A stretch of DNA of 44,721 bases from JAWXUE01 sp044432925 (GTDB taxonomy: Bacteria; Bacillota_I; Bacilli_A; Acholeplasmatales; Anaeroplasmataceae): positions 1 to 44,721 of the forward strand of contig JAWXUE010000009.1 of NCBI GenBank assembly GCA_044432925.1, in the 5' to 3' direction. This document shows positions 32,966 to 41,937 of this stretch, one piece after another. The notes beneath the pieces were generated by a model. The model ran no database searches, was not told where the DNA came from, and saw only the letters and a program-made list of their open reading frames with translations. The translations under genes were made by a program, and so were the position numbers. Each line of letters begins with the position of its first letter. Position 1 is the stretch's first letter.

Positions 32966-32993
32966 ATTTTATCATATTCATTTTTTATGTCAA
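32966..32993 (-). promoter_or_regulatory. Promoter of the DUF3990/HTH pair
   Basis: TTGACA (32993-32988) and TAAAAT (32971-32966) are 16 bp apart. Just upstream the near-palindrome CTATCGTTATAATGATAG (33001-33018) is a candidate site for the HTH partner. Confidence 0.75.
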
Positions 32994-33027
32994 TGGATAA
33001 CTATCGTTATAATGATAGTAGATGTTT

Positions 33028-33108
33028 TTAATTGTAAGCTAACCATGTAAAATTACAACTATATTTAAATAATTTTTTTAATACATTATCTTTCTTCTCT
33101 TTTTTCAT
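33028..33108 (-). CDS. Possible 26-residue basic peptide
   Basis: A short frame starts at the TAATG that ends the hydrolase gene, with GGAG 9 nt before the ATG, and encodes MKKEKKDNVLKKLFKYSCNF and six more residues. A lysine-rich amphipathic peptide is predicted. The overlap and ribosome site are suggestive, but short frames arise by chance in such AT-rich DNA. Confidence 0.3.
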   Translation of the reverse strand: MKKEKKDNVLKKLFKYSCNFTWLAYN

Positions 33109-33971
33109 TAATCAATTCTCCTTTTTATATATTCTGTAATGATTGATACATATTCATCACACTTTATTAATAAAGCTATATGCCCACCTAATAAATCAGT
33201 TTTTAGAGTAGGATTATACATTAGGTTATATAATTCATCTTTAACTTCTTGTGTAAAAGTTTTATCATCTTCAGATAAAATTAAGAATGCTTTATCATCT
33301 AAATATTTATAACTTTCTTTTTTATTATTTAAATGATTTTCTAAATCAATTAATAAATCACTCATATGTAATTGGTAATTTCTTTGTAACTGATCGTCCA
33401 TTATATCAAACATATCATTTAATATTTCTTTTTGTTCTTCATTAAATTCTTTAGCATGTTTTTTAGTTATTTTTTTTCTAATTAATTTTTTAAATAAATT
33501 CATTGGTAATATTTTTATTAATTTTTTACTTTTTTTAGTTCTATCCATCATATCAGTTAATGACTTTAAAGCGTCACTACTTAAATTTTCTGATAAACAT
33601 CCTGTATTAGATAAGATTAATCCTTTTGTAACATCAGGATAGTTAGTAGCCATTATTAAAGAAATAAAACCTCCTAATGACTGTCCTATAAACCAAACTT
33701 TTTCATTTAAAGAAATTAATAATTCATTTATAGCAAAACATAATTCATTGTTTGTTTTAAAGTTTATTGAATAATCAAATGTTATTACAGAAAATTCTTT
33801 AGTAAACTTTGTAAAATGATTATAAACTAAATCAGATAGTCCTATTCCACCTACTAATAACACTACTGTTTGCTTAGCACTTTCATTTTTAAAATATCTA
33901 TATTTAAATATTTTATTATTTACAATAAATTCTTTTAATTCATATAATTCATTATATTTTTTAAAATCCAT
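33108..33971 (-). CDS. Alpha/beta hydrolase
   Basis: A 287-residue soluble alpha/beta hydrolase. Strand VVLLVGGIG forms the oxyanion region, GQSLGG (96-101) carries the nucleophile S98, and a late histidine sits in LLGGHIAL near residue 268; an aspartate in LILSEDDKTF may complete the triad. The lysine-rich middle (residues 125-180) is a helical cap. No signal peptide, so it acts in the cytoplasm. Substrate unknown. It has a strong promoter of its own with a dyad at the start site, so it is probably repressed by an unlinked regulator. Confidence 0.85.
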   Translation of the reverse strand: MDFKKYNELYELKEFIVNNKIFKYRYFKNESAKQTVVLLVGGIGLSDLVYNHFTKFTKEFSVITFDYSINFKTNNELCFAINELLISLNEKVWFIGQSLGGFISLIMATNYPDVTKGLILSNTGCLSENLSSDALKSLTDMMDRTKKSKKLIKILPMNLFKKLIRKKITKKHAKEFNEEQKEILNDMFDIMDDQLQRNYQLHMSDLLIDLENHLNNKKESYKYLDDKAFLILSEDDKTFTQEVKDELYNLMYNPTLKTDLLGGHIALLIKCDEYVSIITEYIKRRID

Positions 33972-33981
33972 TGTATCCTCC

Positions 33982-34032
33982 TAGTAAGCATTGACTTACT
34001 AATATTTTAACATAGTACTATTTTAAAGTCAA
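33982..34032 (-). promoter_or_regulatory. Hydrolase promoter with TAGTAAG dyad operator
   Basis: TTGACT (34032-34027) and TAAAAT (34009-34004) are 17 bp apart. Immediately downstream TAGTAAG and CTTACTA form a 7-bp inverted repeat with 6-bp spacer (33982-34001), spanning the likely start site. This is a typical place for a repressor such as a TetR-family protein. No such regulator is encoded nearby. Confidence 0.75.
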
Positions 34033-34063
34033 AAAAAGAACTATTAATTAAAATAGTTCTTTT
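34031..34063 (-). terminator. Terminator after the pentapeptide-repeat gene
   Basis: A 12-bp perfect stem (arms 34034-34045 and 34052-34063) with a 6-nt loop is followed by T on the minus strand. Confidence 0.85.
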
Positions 34064-34068
34064 ATAGT

Positions 34069-34686
34069 TTATTTTATTTCTACATCTAATAATTTAATTA
34101 AATGTATTGATTGTGTTTCATCTATTATAGCACCTTTTATATCTTGTATTGTAATATTTATTCCTTCTATATTACAATTACTTAAATCTATTTTTTTCAG
34201 TTTATAATTAGTAAATTCTATTTTAGTCATATCACAGTTATCAAAAATTAATTCTGTATGACTACACTTATCAAAATAACTTTCTTTTAATAATGCATCT
34301 TTAAATAATACATTTTTAAATGATACATCAAAGAACCCACTCATTTTTAATACTGAGTCTTCTATTATAGTATTGTCTAAATAAGTTTCTGTAAAAGTTA
34401 TTCCAAGCATTTTATTTTTACTCATCTTAGTTATATAAAATTTTGATTTATTAAATTTAGTATTACTAAAATCACAATTGTTAAACTCACAATGGATAAA
34501 ATATAAATTATCACCTTTATTAATAAAAGTAACATTTTCAAATAAACATCCATTAAATTCTTTATGTTCTAATATAGATAAATCTAGTGTTATATCTTTA
34601 AAATGAATATCTAAAATTTTGTCTTCAAATTCTTCATTATTATATTCTTCTAAGTAATTACTTATTTTAAGTTGTTTTATTTTCAT
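34069..34686 (-). CDS. Pentapeptide-repeat protein
   Basis: A 205-residue protein. Residues 40-180 repeat a five-residue pattern with a central Leu or Phe (CLFEN VTFIN ... CEFNN CDFSN TKFNK SKFYI), which folds as a right-handed quadrilateral beta-helix. Some members, such as Qnr and McbG, mimic DNA and protect gyrase; many have unknown roles. It is 44 nt downstream of an ABC transporter gene, perhaps in the same transcript, so a link to antimicrobial peptide resistance is possible but unproven. Confidence 0.8.
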   Translation of the reverse strand: MKIKQLKISNYLEEYNNEEFEDKILDIHFKDITLDLSILEHKEFNGCLFENVTFINKGDNLYFIHCEFNNCDFSNTKFNKSKFYITKMSKNKMLGITFTETYLDNTIIEDSVLKMSGFFDVSFKNVLFKDALLKESYFDKCSHTELIFDNCDMTKIEFTNYKLKKIDLSNCNIEGINITIQDIKGAIIDETQSIHLIKLLDVEIK

Positions 34687-34730
34687 ACTACTCCTTTATA
34701 ATAAATGGCTTTATTAAAACATTTATTGAA

Positions 34731-37016
34731 TTATATATCATACTTACTTCCTATTTCAGAAGGTGTTAATTTTAATAATGAATTAATAGGTTTTAGTCCT
34801 ATTAAAATATTTAATAACATAATTAAAATTAATATAGGTATCCATAATAAATAGTGTAGTGATAACCCTAAGGCCCCACCAACATTACTTATTAATAATA
34901 TAGCTATTATATAACCTATGAAACTACTAAATAAACTTATTAATAGTATTTCAGATGAGAATATTTTTCTTATATCTTTTTTAGTTATACCTAGTGCTCT
35001 ATATACACCTATTTCATATACTCTACTTATTAAACTACTTCTCATTATAAAATATAAGAATATTAAAGAAGTAATTATTAATACAACTGATAATACTAAA
35101 AATACTAATGCTGTAAATAATATTTGTTCTTTATAACTTGCTTTACTTTCATCATATACATTATAAGCATCTTTTATTAAATCTTCATTATCACTTAAAA
35201 ATTTATTTGTTATTTCATTATCATAAGAATGAAGTGTAAAATAACTATTACTTCTTGATTCTAAATACATTAATTTATAATCTACTTCATTAAATACATA
35301 TTCACATACATCTTGATGTCCTACTACTTTATACTCTATTCCATTAAAAGATATAATAGAATTTACTGGTTTAGTATAATCATTTATTAATACTTCTTTT
35401 GAAGAAACACTCATATTAAGATCTTCTGCTATAGCAGTTGTACTACCATTTAGCTCACCCATAAAAGCAGTTTGACTTAAATATATTTCTGGTGTTTGTT
35501 TATCGACTATTCCGCTAATAGTATAAAGATCATTTACATTTAATCCTATAAAATCTTCATAAGAATCAAATCCTAATTTATAATAAAAAGAATTTTTTAC
35601 TAGTTCATCTATAACCATTTTATCTAATAAAATAGAATTATAATCACCATATTCTCCTAAGAAGATATCACTATCTTTAAGATTTGTTTTTAAATTTTGT
35701 GATGTTGAATAATGTTGTATAGATAATGTTTGATTTTGCGCTTGTAAGTAAGAGTCATGAATAATATTAAAATTAATTGGCTCATGAACTATTCCTATAT
35801 TCTCTTCTACTATAACACTCGCTATATTATCAGATATTATACTATATTCATTATAACCACTTCTAATAAAATCTTTTTCGTCTACTACAACAGCAGAGTA
35901 AAGTGTACTTACAGCAAATACAAATAAAAATGCTGATAATAAAAATCCTAGAAATACTAATTTTTGTTTTCTTTTCATTTCTAATATTCTTTTAAATGCC
36001 ATATTAAATGTATCTTTATATTTAATATTAGATTTTTTACGATAATACTTATTTTCTATTTTTTCTATATCAAAGTTTACTTCTTCTATTTGTTCTATAT
36101 TTAAAATAGGTTTATTAGAATTTATTACTTTAACATCATCATTACTAACTAATTTAATTTGTTTGTTTAGAGACTCTATATATATAACTCCATCTTTAGA
36201 TATAACATTAAGATTTATATCTACTTTTTCTTTATCATAAAAATAATTAATATTAACATTACTATTATTAGTAGTTTCTTTATTTAAGTCTTTTAAATAA
36301 ATATTACTATCATCATTATAAGAATAATTATCAGTATTTTTATTTACCTCATCACTCATTATTTGACCATCTTTTAATCTAATTATTCTATTAGCATAAA
36401 AATTAGCAATACGTTCTTCATGTGTTACTAAAATAACTAATGTTTTTTTAGCTATTTGTTTTAATATATTCATAACAGCAGTTGTATTTTTTTCATCTAA
36501 GTTACCAGTAGGTTCATCTGCTATTATTACATTAGGAGATTTAGCTAATGCTCTTGCTATAGCAACTCTTTGTTGTTGCCCACCAGATAATTGTGTTACT
36601 TTTCTTTTATAATATTTTTCTAATCCAACTGACTTTAAAGCATACATTACTCTTTGATGAGCATCACTTTCAATTAAATCAGTCATTTTTAATGTAAACA
36701 TAATATTTTCATAAACTGTTAAATTTAATAATAAATTATAATTTTGAAATATGTACCCAACATGTTTATTTCTTATAAAATCACAATCACTTGAATTTGC
36801 TTGATTTAACATTTCTTCATTATATTGTATTACACCATTATCAACTTTATCTAATCCACCTATAGCGTTTAATAATGTTGTTTTACCACTTCCTGAAGGA
36901 CCTAATAAACAAACTAAGCCTGTATTATCAAACTCAAGAGAAATATCGTTTATAACATGTATTTCATTTACTTTATTTTTATTATAAAATTTATTTAAAT
37001 TATTTACTTTTATCAT
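34731..37016 (-). CDS. ABC ATPase-permease fusion (MacB/FtsX type), pair 1 second half
   Basis: A 761-residue fusion. Residues 1-225 are an ABC ATPase: Walker A GPSGSGKTT (39-47), signature LSGGQQQR, Walker B VIIADEPTGNLD, H-loop VTHE. Then come a linker, a membrane span near residue 350, a large extracellular domain, and three C-terminal spans of the FtsX-like permease with the GVYRALGITKKDI motif. Proteins of this type extrude antimicrobial peptides or lipoproteins, or act in sensing, usually as pairs. It lies 2 nt after the partner gene at 37019-39315. Best paralogue in the window: 39421-41937. Confidence 0.88.
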   Translation of the reverse strand: MIKVNNLNKFYNKNKVNEIHVINDISLEFDNTGLVCLLGPSGSGKTTLLNAIGGLDKVDNGVIQYNEEMLNQANSSDCDFIRNKHVGYIFQNYNLLLNLTVYENIMFTLKMTDLIESDAHQRVMYALKSVGLEKYYKRKVTQLSGGQQQRVAIARALAKSPNVIIADEPTGNLDEKNTTAVMNILKQIAKKTLVILVTHEERIANFYANRIIRLKDGQIMSDEVNKNTDNYSYNDDSNIYLKDLNKETTNNSNVNINYFYDKEKVDINLNVISKDGVIYIESLNKQIKLVSNDDVKVINSNKPILNIEQIEEVNFDIEKIENKYYRKKSNIKYKDTFNMAFKRILEMKRKQKLVFLGFLLSAFLFVFAVSTLYSAVVVDEKDFIRSGYNEYSIISDNIASVIVEENIGIVHEPINFNIIHDSYLQAQNQTLSIQHYSTSQNLKTNLKDSDIFLGEYGDYNSILLDKMVIDELVKNSFYYKLGFDSYEDFIGLNVNDLYTISGIVDKQTPEIYLSQTAFMGELNGSTTAIAEDLNMSVSSKEVLINDYTKPVNSIISFNGIEYKVVGHQDVCEYVFNEVDYKLMYLESRSNSYFTLHSYDNEITNKFLSDNEDLIKDAYNVYDESKASYKEQILFTALVFLVLSVVLIITSLIFLYFIMRSSLISRVYEIGVYRALGITKKDIRKIFSSEILLISLFSSFIGYIIAILLISNVGGALGLSLHYLLWIPILILIMLLNILIGLKPINSLLKLTPSEIGSKYDI

Positions 37017-37018
37017 AA

Positions 37019-39315
37019 TTATTTCTCCTTTATAGTTTGCATTACTGATTTTTTGTTAATGTAGTTATTAAATCTTAAAGAAATGAATAATCCTAATAAT
37101 AAATTTATTATTAATAAGTAACTATGATGATAAAATTTAAAGTTATCAAAGAAAGATAAAAATAAACTTAATACTTCTATTAGTATTACTGATGATATTG
37201 TAGATATTAAGAAATATATTGTTATTTCTAAGATATTAGTTTTTAATATTGTTTTTTTATCTAAACCTATACTTTTTAGTATTCCAAAGTCTTTTGTTTT
37301 CTCTGAGAATATTAATTTTAATACAATAAACCCTAATAAATAAATTACTATTACTAATACAACACATAAAACAGACATACCTATTTTATTTATTAAAGCT
37401 AATATATCTTGTGTATCTAGTGATACATAATATGGTGATATTGTTTCATATCCTAGTTCTTTTAAATCTTTTTGTAATTTATCTAGATTTTCTACATCAT
37501 CTATATAAATACTTAATTGTGTAGTTATAAATAATTTTTCTTGAATATCAGTTGAAAAATAAACTTCATGATCTTCTAAATTATCTGTAAATATAACATT
37601 AGCATCTTTTATTATTAAATCAAGAAGTTGAATATCACAATTAATAAAATAATTTTCATAATAAGTACTTAAATAAACTGTATTAGCTTTATCTATAAAG
37701 TCGATTGGTTTAACAATACTTTGCATTCTTTGTGTTACTATATTAGATGATATTGTTAAATCAAAATCATAAGCTAACATAACATGACTTACTAATTCTT
37801 CAGAAACATACATTACTCTACTGTAATCATCTGATTTAACTATACCTACTATAACAACATCTAATTCACTTTGTTTATTGCTAAAAGTTACTTTAGTTAT
37901 AATATCTTCATCTAACATATCTTTTTGTATATATGAAGAAGGTAGACTTAAAACTACTTCATTAACTTTATTAGGTAATCTTCCTAAATGTAACTCATCA
38001 TTTAATTGATCTATATCTTCAAATCCACAAGTAGGAAAATAATAATCTTTTGTACTTAAATAACCTTGTACATCTAATAATGTATCATATTTAAATGTAT
38101 CTGCTGTATATTTATAATTATTTAATATATCTAAATCAGTATCACTCATAATAGAATTATCATCTTTTCTAACTACTACTCTATTAGGATTTAAATTTTC
38201 AAAATAAGGATTATAAACATCTGTANNNNNNNNNNNNNNNNNNNNNNNNNNNNNNNNNNNNNNNNNNNNNNNNNNNNNNNNNNNNNNNNNNNNNNNNNNN
38301 NNNNNNNNNNNNNNNNNNNNNNNNNTGTATATTTATAATTATTTAATATATCTAAATCAGTATCACTCATAATAGAATTATCATCTTTTCTAACTACTAC
38401 TCTATTAGGATTTAAATTTTCAAAATAAGGATTATAAACATCTGTATATGTATTTAAATTTGTATAATAAACAAATCCTGAAATTATTAATCCGATTAAT
38501 AAAGACATAACAAAAGTAACAAGGAAAGTAAAGAATGTTCTTTTAGGTTGTGATAAAATATTTCGTTTAGTAAAAAATAAAGATTTATCTATTTGTTTAT
38601 TTTCTTTTTCTTCTATTATCTCTTCTTTATAATCCAATGCATTAACAATAGTATCCTCAACAATATTACCATCAAATACTCTTATTTTTCTAGTAACAAT
38701 ATCTTTAACTTCTTCATAATCATGAGTAACCATTATTACTAACTTAGTTTTTGATATTTCCTTTAATAAAGCGATTATTTCACTACCTGTAGTACTATCT
38801 AAATTACCTGTAGGCTCATCAGCAACCAATACTTTAGAATCTTTTGCTAAAGCTCTTGCTATAGCTAGACGTTGCTTTTGTCCTCCTGATAATTTAGTTG
38901 CTTTATGAGTAATATGAGTACTTAATCCTACTTGATTAATAATATCTAAAGCAGTTTGTTTTGACTCTTCTTCTGTTTGATTGTTAATAACCATAGCAGC
39001 TAAAACATTTTGATATACTGTATAACTATCTATTAATCCATAATTTTGAAATACAAAAGAAATATTATTTCTTCTATAATTTTCCCAATCAGTTAAATCA
39101 TAATGAGATGTTTCTTCATTATTAAAATATAATTCTCCTTCTTCATAAGAATCAATTCCACTTATTACATTTAGTAAAGTAGACTTACCACTTCCACTCT
39201 CTCCTACTATAGCAACAAATTCTTTATTATGAAGTTCTAAATTAATTTTTGATAAACCAAGTGTTATATTATTTTCTGATTTGTAGTACTTCGATAATTT
39301 CTCTAATCTAATCAT
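37019..39315 (-). CDS. ABC ATPase-permease fusion, pair 1 first half, split by an assembly gap
   Basis: One gene read in two pieces. From 39315: ABC ATPase with Walker A GESGSGKST (38-46), signature LSGGQKQR and Walker B DEPTGNLD, then a first membrane span ending in DDNSIMSDTDLDILNNYKYT. The gap interrupts here. The same peptide MSDTDLDILNNYKYT starts the downstream piece (37019-38149), which holds the extracellular domain and three spans with KDFGILKSIGLDKK. The 121 bases on either side of the N run are identical. If one copy and the N are removed, a single frame of 692 codons remains. It pairs with the gene at 34731-37016. Confidence 0.85.
38226..38325. other. Assembly gap of 100 N between overlapping contig ends
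   Basis: Bases 38105-38225 and 38326-38446 are identical over 121 bp. The two contigs therefore overlap and the gap has no real length. The round number of N is a placeholder. Confidence 0.92.
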
Positions 39316-39380
39316 ATTAACAACCTCCTTTATATTATAATATCATAAAATTATGTGATAATTGTTGTAATTATATTAAA

Positions 39381-39412
39381 AACAAATAATACCTCTTATA
39401 TAAAGAGGTATT
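39381..39412 (-). terminator. Terminator after ABC pair 2
   Basis: AATACCTCTT (39388-39397) pairs with AAGAGGTATT (39403-39412), followed by ATTTGTTTTT on the minus strand. It separates the two ABC operons. Confidence 0.8.
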
Positions 39413-39420
39413 ATAATTAA

Positions 39421-41937
39421 TTAAATATCGTATTTAGCATTTATTTCAATTGGAGTTTTTCTTAATAATGTAAATATAGGTAATACTGAAGAAACTAGTA
39501 CTACTACATAAATTAGTATTAAACAAACTGAATATCTAAGATGTGATACATCTAGAGTCGCAAGAAAATCTGTTGTACCTACTAATAGTTTTCTAGAAAT
39601 ATGAGCTAATGTAAAACTTATAGCAGTAGTCATAGTAGTTAATACTAAAGCATCTGTAATAAATGCTATATATATTCTTTTTTTACTAGAACCTATTGCT
39701 CTATATATTCCTATTGTTCTTATTTTAGAAATCATTTTAGCTCTAGACATAAAGAATATAATAAGTACTAATACTCCTAAGAAAAATAATAATTGTCCTA
39801 TTGCTGATGCGTTAGCAGCAATCATTGTAATACTCATTGTTTTTTCAATATATACTTTTTCAAACATCATAGTATATCCTTCTGATTTAAAGTTATCTAT
39901 TATTAATTTTGAATCATTAGTAAAGATATAACTATTATAAACTCTATTAGCAAATAAAGTAGTTATATTATCTTGATAGATATAAGGATATGCTCCTTCT
40001 TCTAAATCATAATAACCTGTTATTTCAAAATGTTCGAACTCTTCTACCATTAAAGAATCTTTGTAAATAGAAGGTAATACTACTTGATCTTCTCCTCTAG
40101 GTAATACTCCTTCTGATAAAACTAATTCTGGGTGATAAAAAGGTATGATACCAATGAATACATCACTCATGTATTTTGTATAGTCTTCTTCTGTTAAAAA
40201 TATAACAGCATTATAAATATCACATTCATAGTAATTAGTATCTAAATTTTGGATAGATTCATTTATTGTATAAAATGCTTTAGCAGATGAATTACTTGTT
40301 GAAAACGCAGGGAATGTATATCCTTTTTTTTCTAAGTCTGATTTTAAATAATAATTATATTCAGAATTATAAAACTTAGTTTGATAATTTATATTATAAA
40401 AATTATCATAATTAGTAATAGCAACATTAGTTTCTAAGTTTTCGTTTATTCCTACTATAGTAAATGTTTTACCATTTATTATAAGTTCTCTATTTATTAA
40501 ATCATTTCTTGTTATTCTTTGATATTTACTTATACTATCAAATATATCATCAGCAAGATACTTAGTTAATATAACTTCATCATCTTCTAAAGCACCTATA
40601 TTATCAAAGTGATAATTAGAAGCAACAGAATAACTATTATAATTTATTAATTGATTGAATAATAAAGGTACTTGGATTTCTGTATATCCTAAATTACCTG
40701 GTGCTATAAATGTATCACTATATTCATCACTAATAAGTTTTTCTTCAAGGTTTCTACTAAGTGCTGAATCAATTCTAATAGATTCTGAATAAGAGTTTGC
40801 TGTGTCTAAGCCTGGTATTGTTAATAAACCTAGTGTAGCAATAGCTCCGTAAATATAAAATCCAAATAGGAAAAATAAGACTGATAAGAATTTCATTTTT
40901 TTACTTCTATTAAAGAAAGTTTTAAATGAATAATATAATTTATTTAAAAAATATTTAAAATAATTATTTTTATAAATAACATCATCTTTATTAAACATAG
41001 ATATATCAACAGCTTTAGCTTCTTCGTTTTTAGGTGTATTCTCTTCAACTTTTAAATCACTATTCATACCTATTACTTTAGTGTTTTTATCATCTATATC
41101 TAAATATACAACATTATCCTTAATATATACTTTTAAATCAATATTAGATGAATTATCACTATATATTTTAACATTGTTATTTTCACTTGTTAAATTTTGA
41201 TTATTTAATTGATCTAAATATAATTTACCTGATACTACATGTAATTTATTATTATTTTCAATTACTTCATCACTAATAATTTTACCATCTACTAAATTAA
41301 TTATTCTATCAGAATATTTACTTGCTATTTCTTTATCATGAGTTATTAATAATACTAAATAAGATTTACTCATTGTTTTAAGTATATTCATTACTTCTAT
41401 TGTATTATTTTCATCTAAGTTACCTGTAGGTTCATCTGCTATTAAAATATTAGCTCCTTTAGCAATAGCACGTGCTATAGCAACTCTTTGTCTTTGTCCT
41501 CCAGATAATGCAATAGCATTTCTTCTTTTATATTTCTTCATGTTAACTAAGTTTAATGCATGATCTATTCTATTATTAACATCTTCTTTATCTACTATAC
41601 CTATTAAGTCTAGAGCATATGCTAAGTTATCATATACACTTAATTCATTAATTAAATGATAGTTTTGAAAGATATAACCTATTTTGTTATTTCTATAATC
41701 ATCTATTTTAGAAGGATTATATTTATCTACAATTAATTCATCATTGTAATTTATAGTACCACTTGCTTTATCAAGTCCACCTATTACATTTAATAAAGTT
41801 GATTTACCACTTCCTGATACTCCTAATATTGTTACTAAAGAAGTATCAGGTAATTCTAGTGATATATCATTTAATACATGTATTTGATTACTTCTTCCTT
41901 TATTGTAATACTTATTAATATTAGTTAATTTTATCAT
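39421..41937 (-). CDS. ABC ATPase-permease fusion, pair 2 second half
   Basis: An 838-residue protein with the same plan as 34731-37016: ATPase domain with Walker A GVSGSGKST (39-47), LSGGQRQR and ADEPTGNLD, a linker with a small beta domain, a span near residue 350, a long extracellular domain of about 330 residues, and three C-terminal FtsX-type spans with GIYRAIGSSKKRI. The extracellular part is longer than in pair 1, which may mean a different substrate. Its ATG overlaps the stop of the partner by 4 nt (ATGA), so they are made in equal amounts and probably form a heterodimer. Confidence 0.88.
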   Translation of the reverse strand: MIKLTNINKYYNKGRSNQIHVLNDISLELPDTSLVTILGVSGSGKSTLLNVIGGLDKASGTINYNDELIVDKYNPSKIDDYRNNKIGYIFQNYHLINELSVYDNLAYALDLIGIVDKEDVNNRIDHALNLVNMKKYKRRNAIALSGGQRQRVAIARAIAKGANILIADEPTGNLDENNTIEVMNILKTMSKSYLVLLITHDKEIASKYSDRIINLVDGKIISDEVIENNNKLHVVSGKLYLDQLNNQNLTSENNNVKIYSDNSSNIDLKVYIKDNVVYLDIDDKNTKVIGMNSDLKVEENTPKNEEAKAVDISMFNKDDVIYKNNYFKYFLNKLYYSFKTFFNRSKKMKFLSVLFFLFGFYIYGAIATLGLLTIPGLDTANSYSESIRIDSALSRNLEEKLISDEYSDTFIAPGNLGYTEIQVPLLFNQLINYNSYSVASNYHFDNIGALEDDEVILTKYLADDIFDSISKYQRITRNDLINRELIINGKTFTIVGINENLETNVAITNYDNFYNINYQTKFYNSEYNYYLKSDLEKKGYTFPAFSTSNSSAKAFYTINESIQNLDTNYYECDIYNAVIFLTEEDYTKYMSDVFIGIIPFYHPELVLSEGVLPRGEDQVVLPSIYKDSLMVEEFEHFEITGYYDLEEGAYPYIYQDNITTLFANRVYNSYIFTNDSKLIIDNFKSEGYTMMFEKVYIEKTMSITMIAANASAIGQLLFFLGVLVLIIFFMSRAKMISKIRTIGIYRAIGSSKKRIYIAFITDALVLTTMTTAISFTLAHISRKLLVGTTDFLATLDVSHLRYSVCLILIYVVVLVSSVLPIFTLLRKTPIEINAKYDI

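Noticed and set aside
38105..38446. True tandem duplication inside the ABC gene
   Set aside because: The two copies are identical and separated only by exactly 100 N, which is what overlapping contig ends look like.
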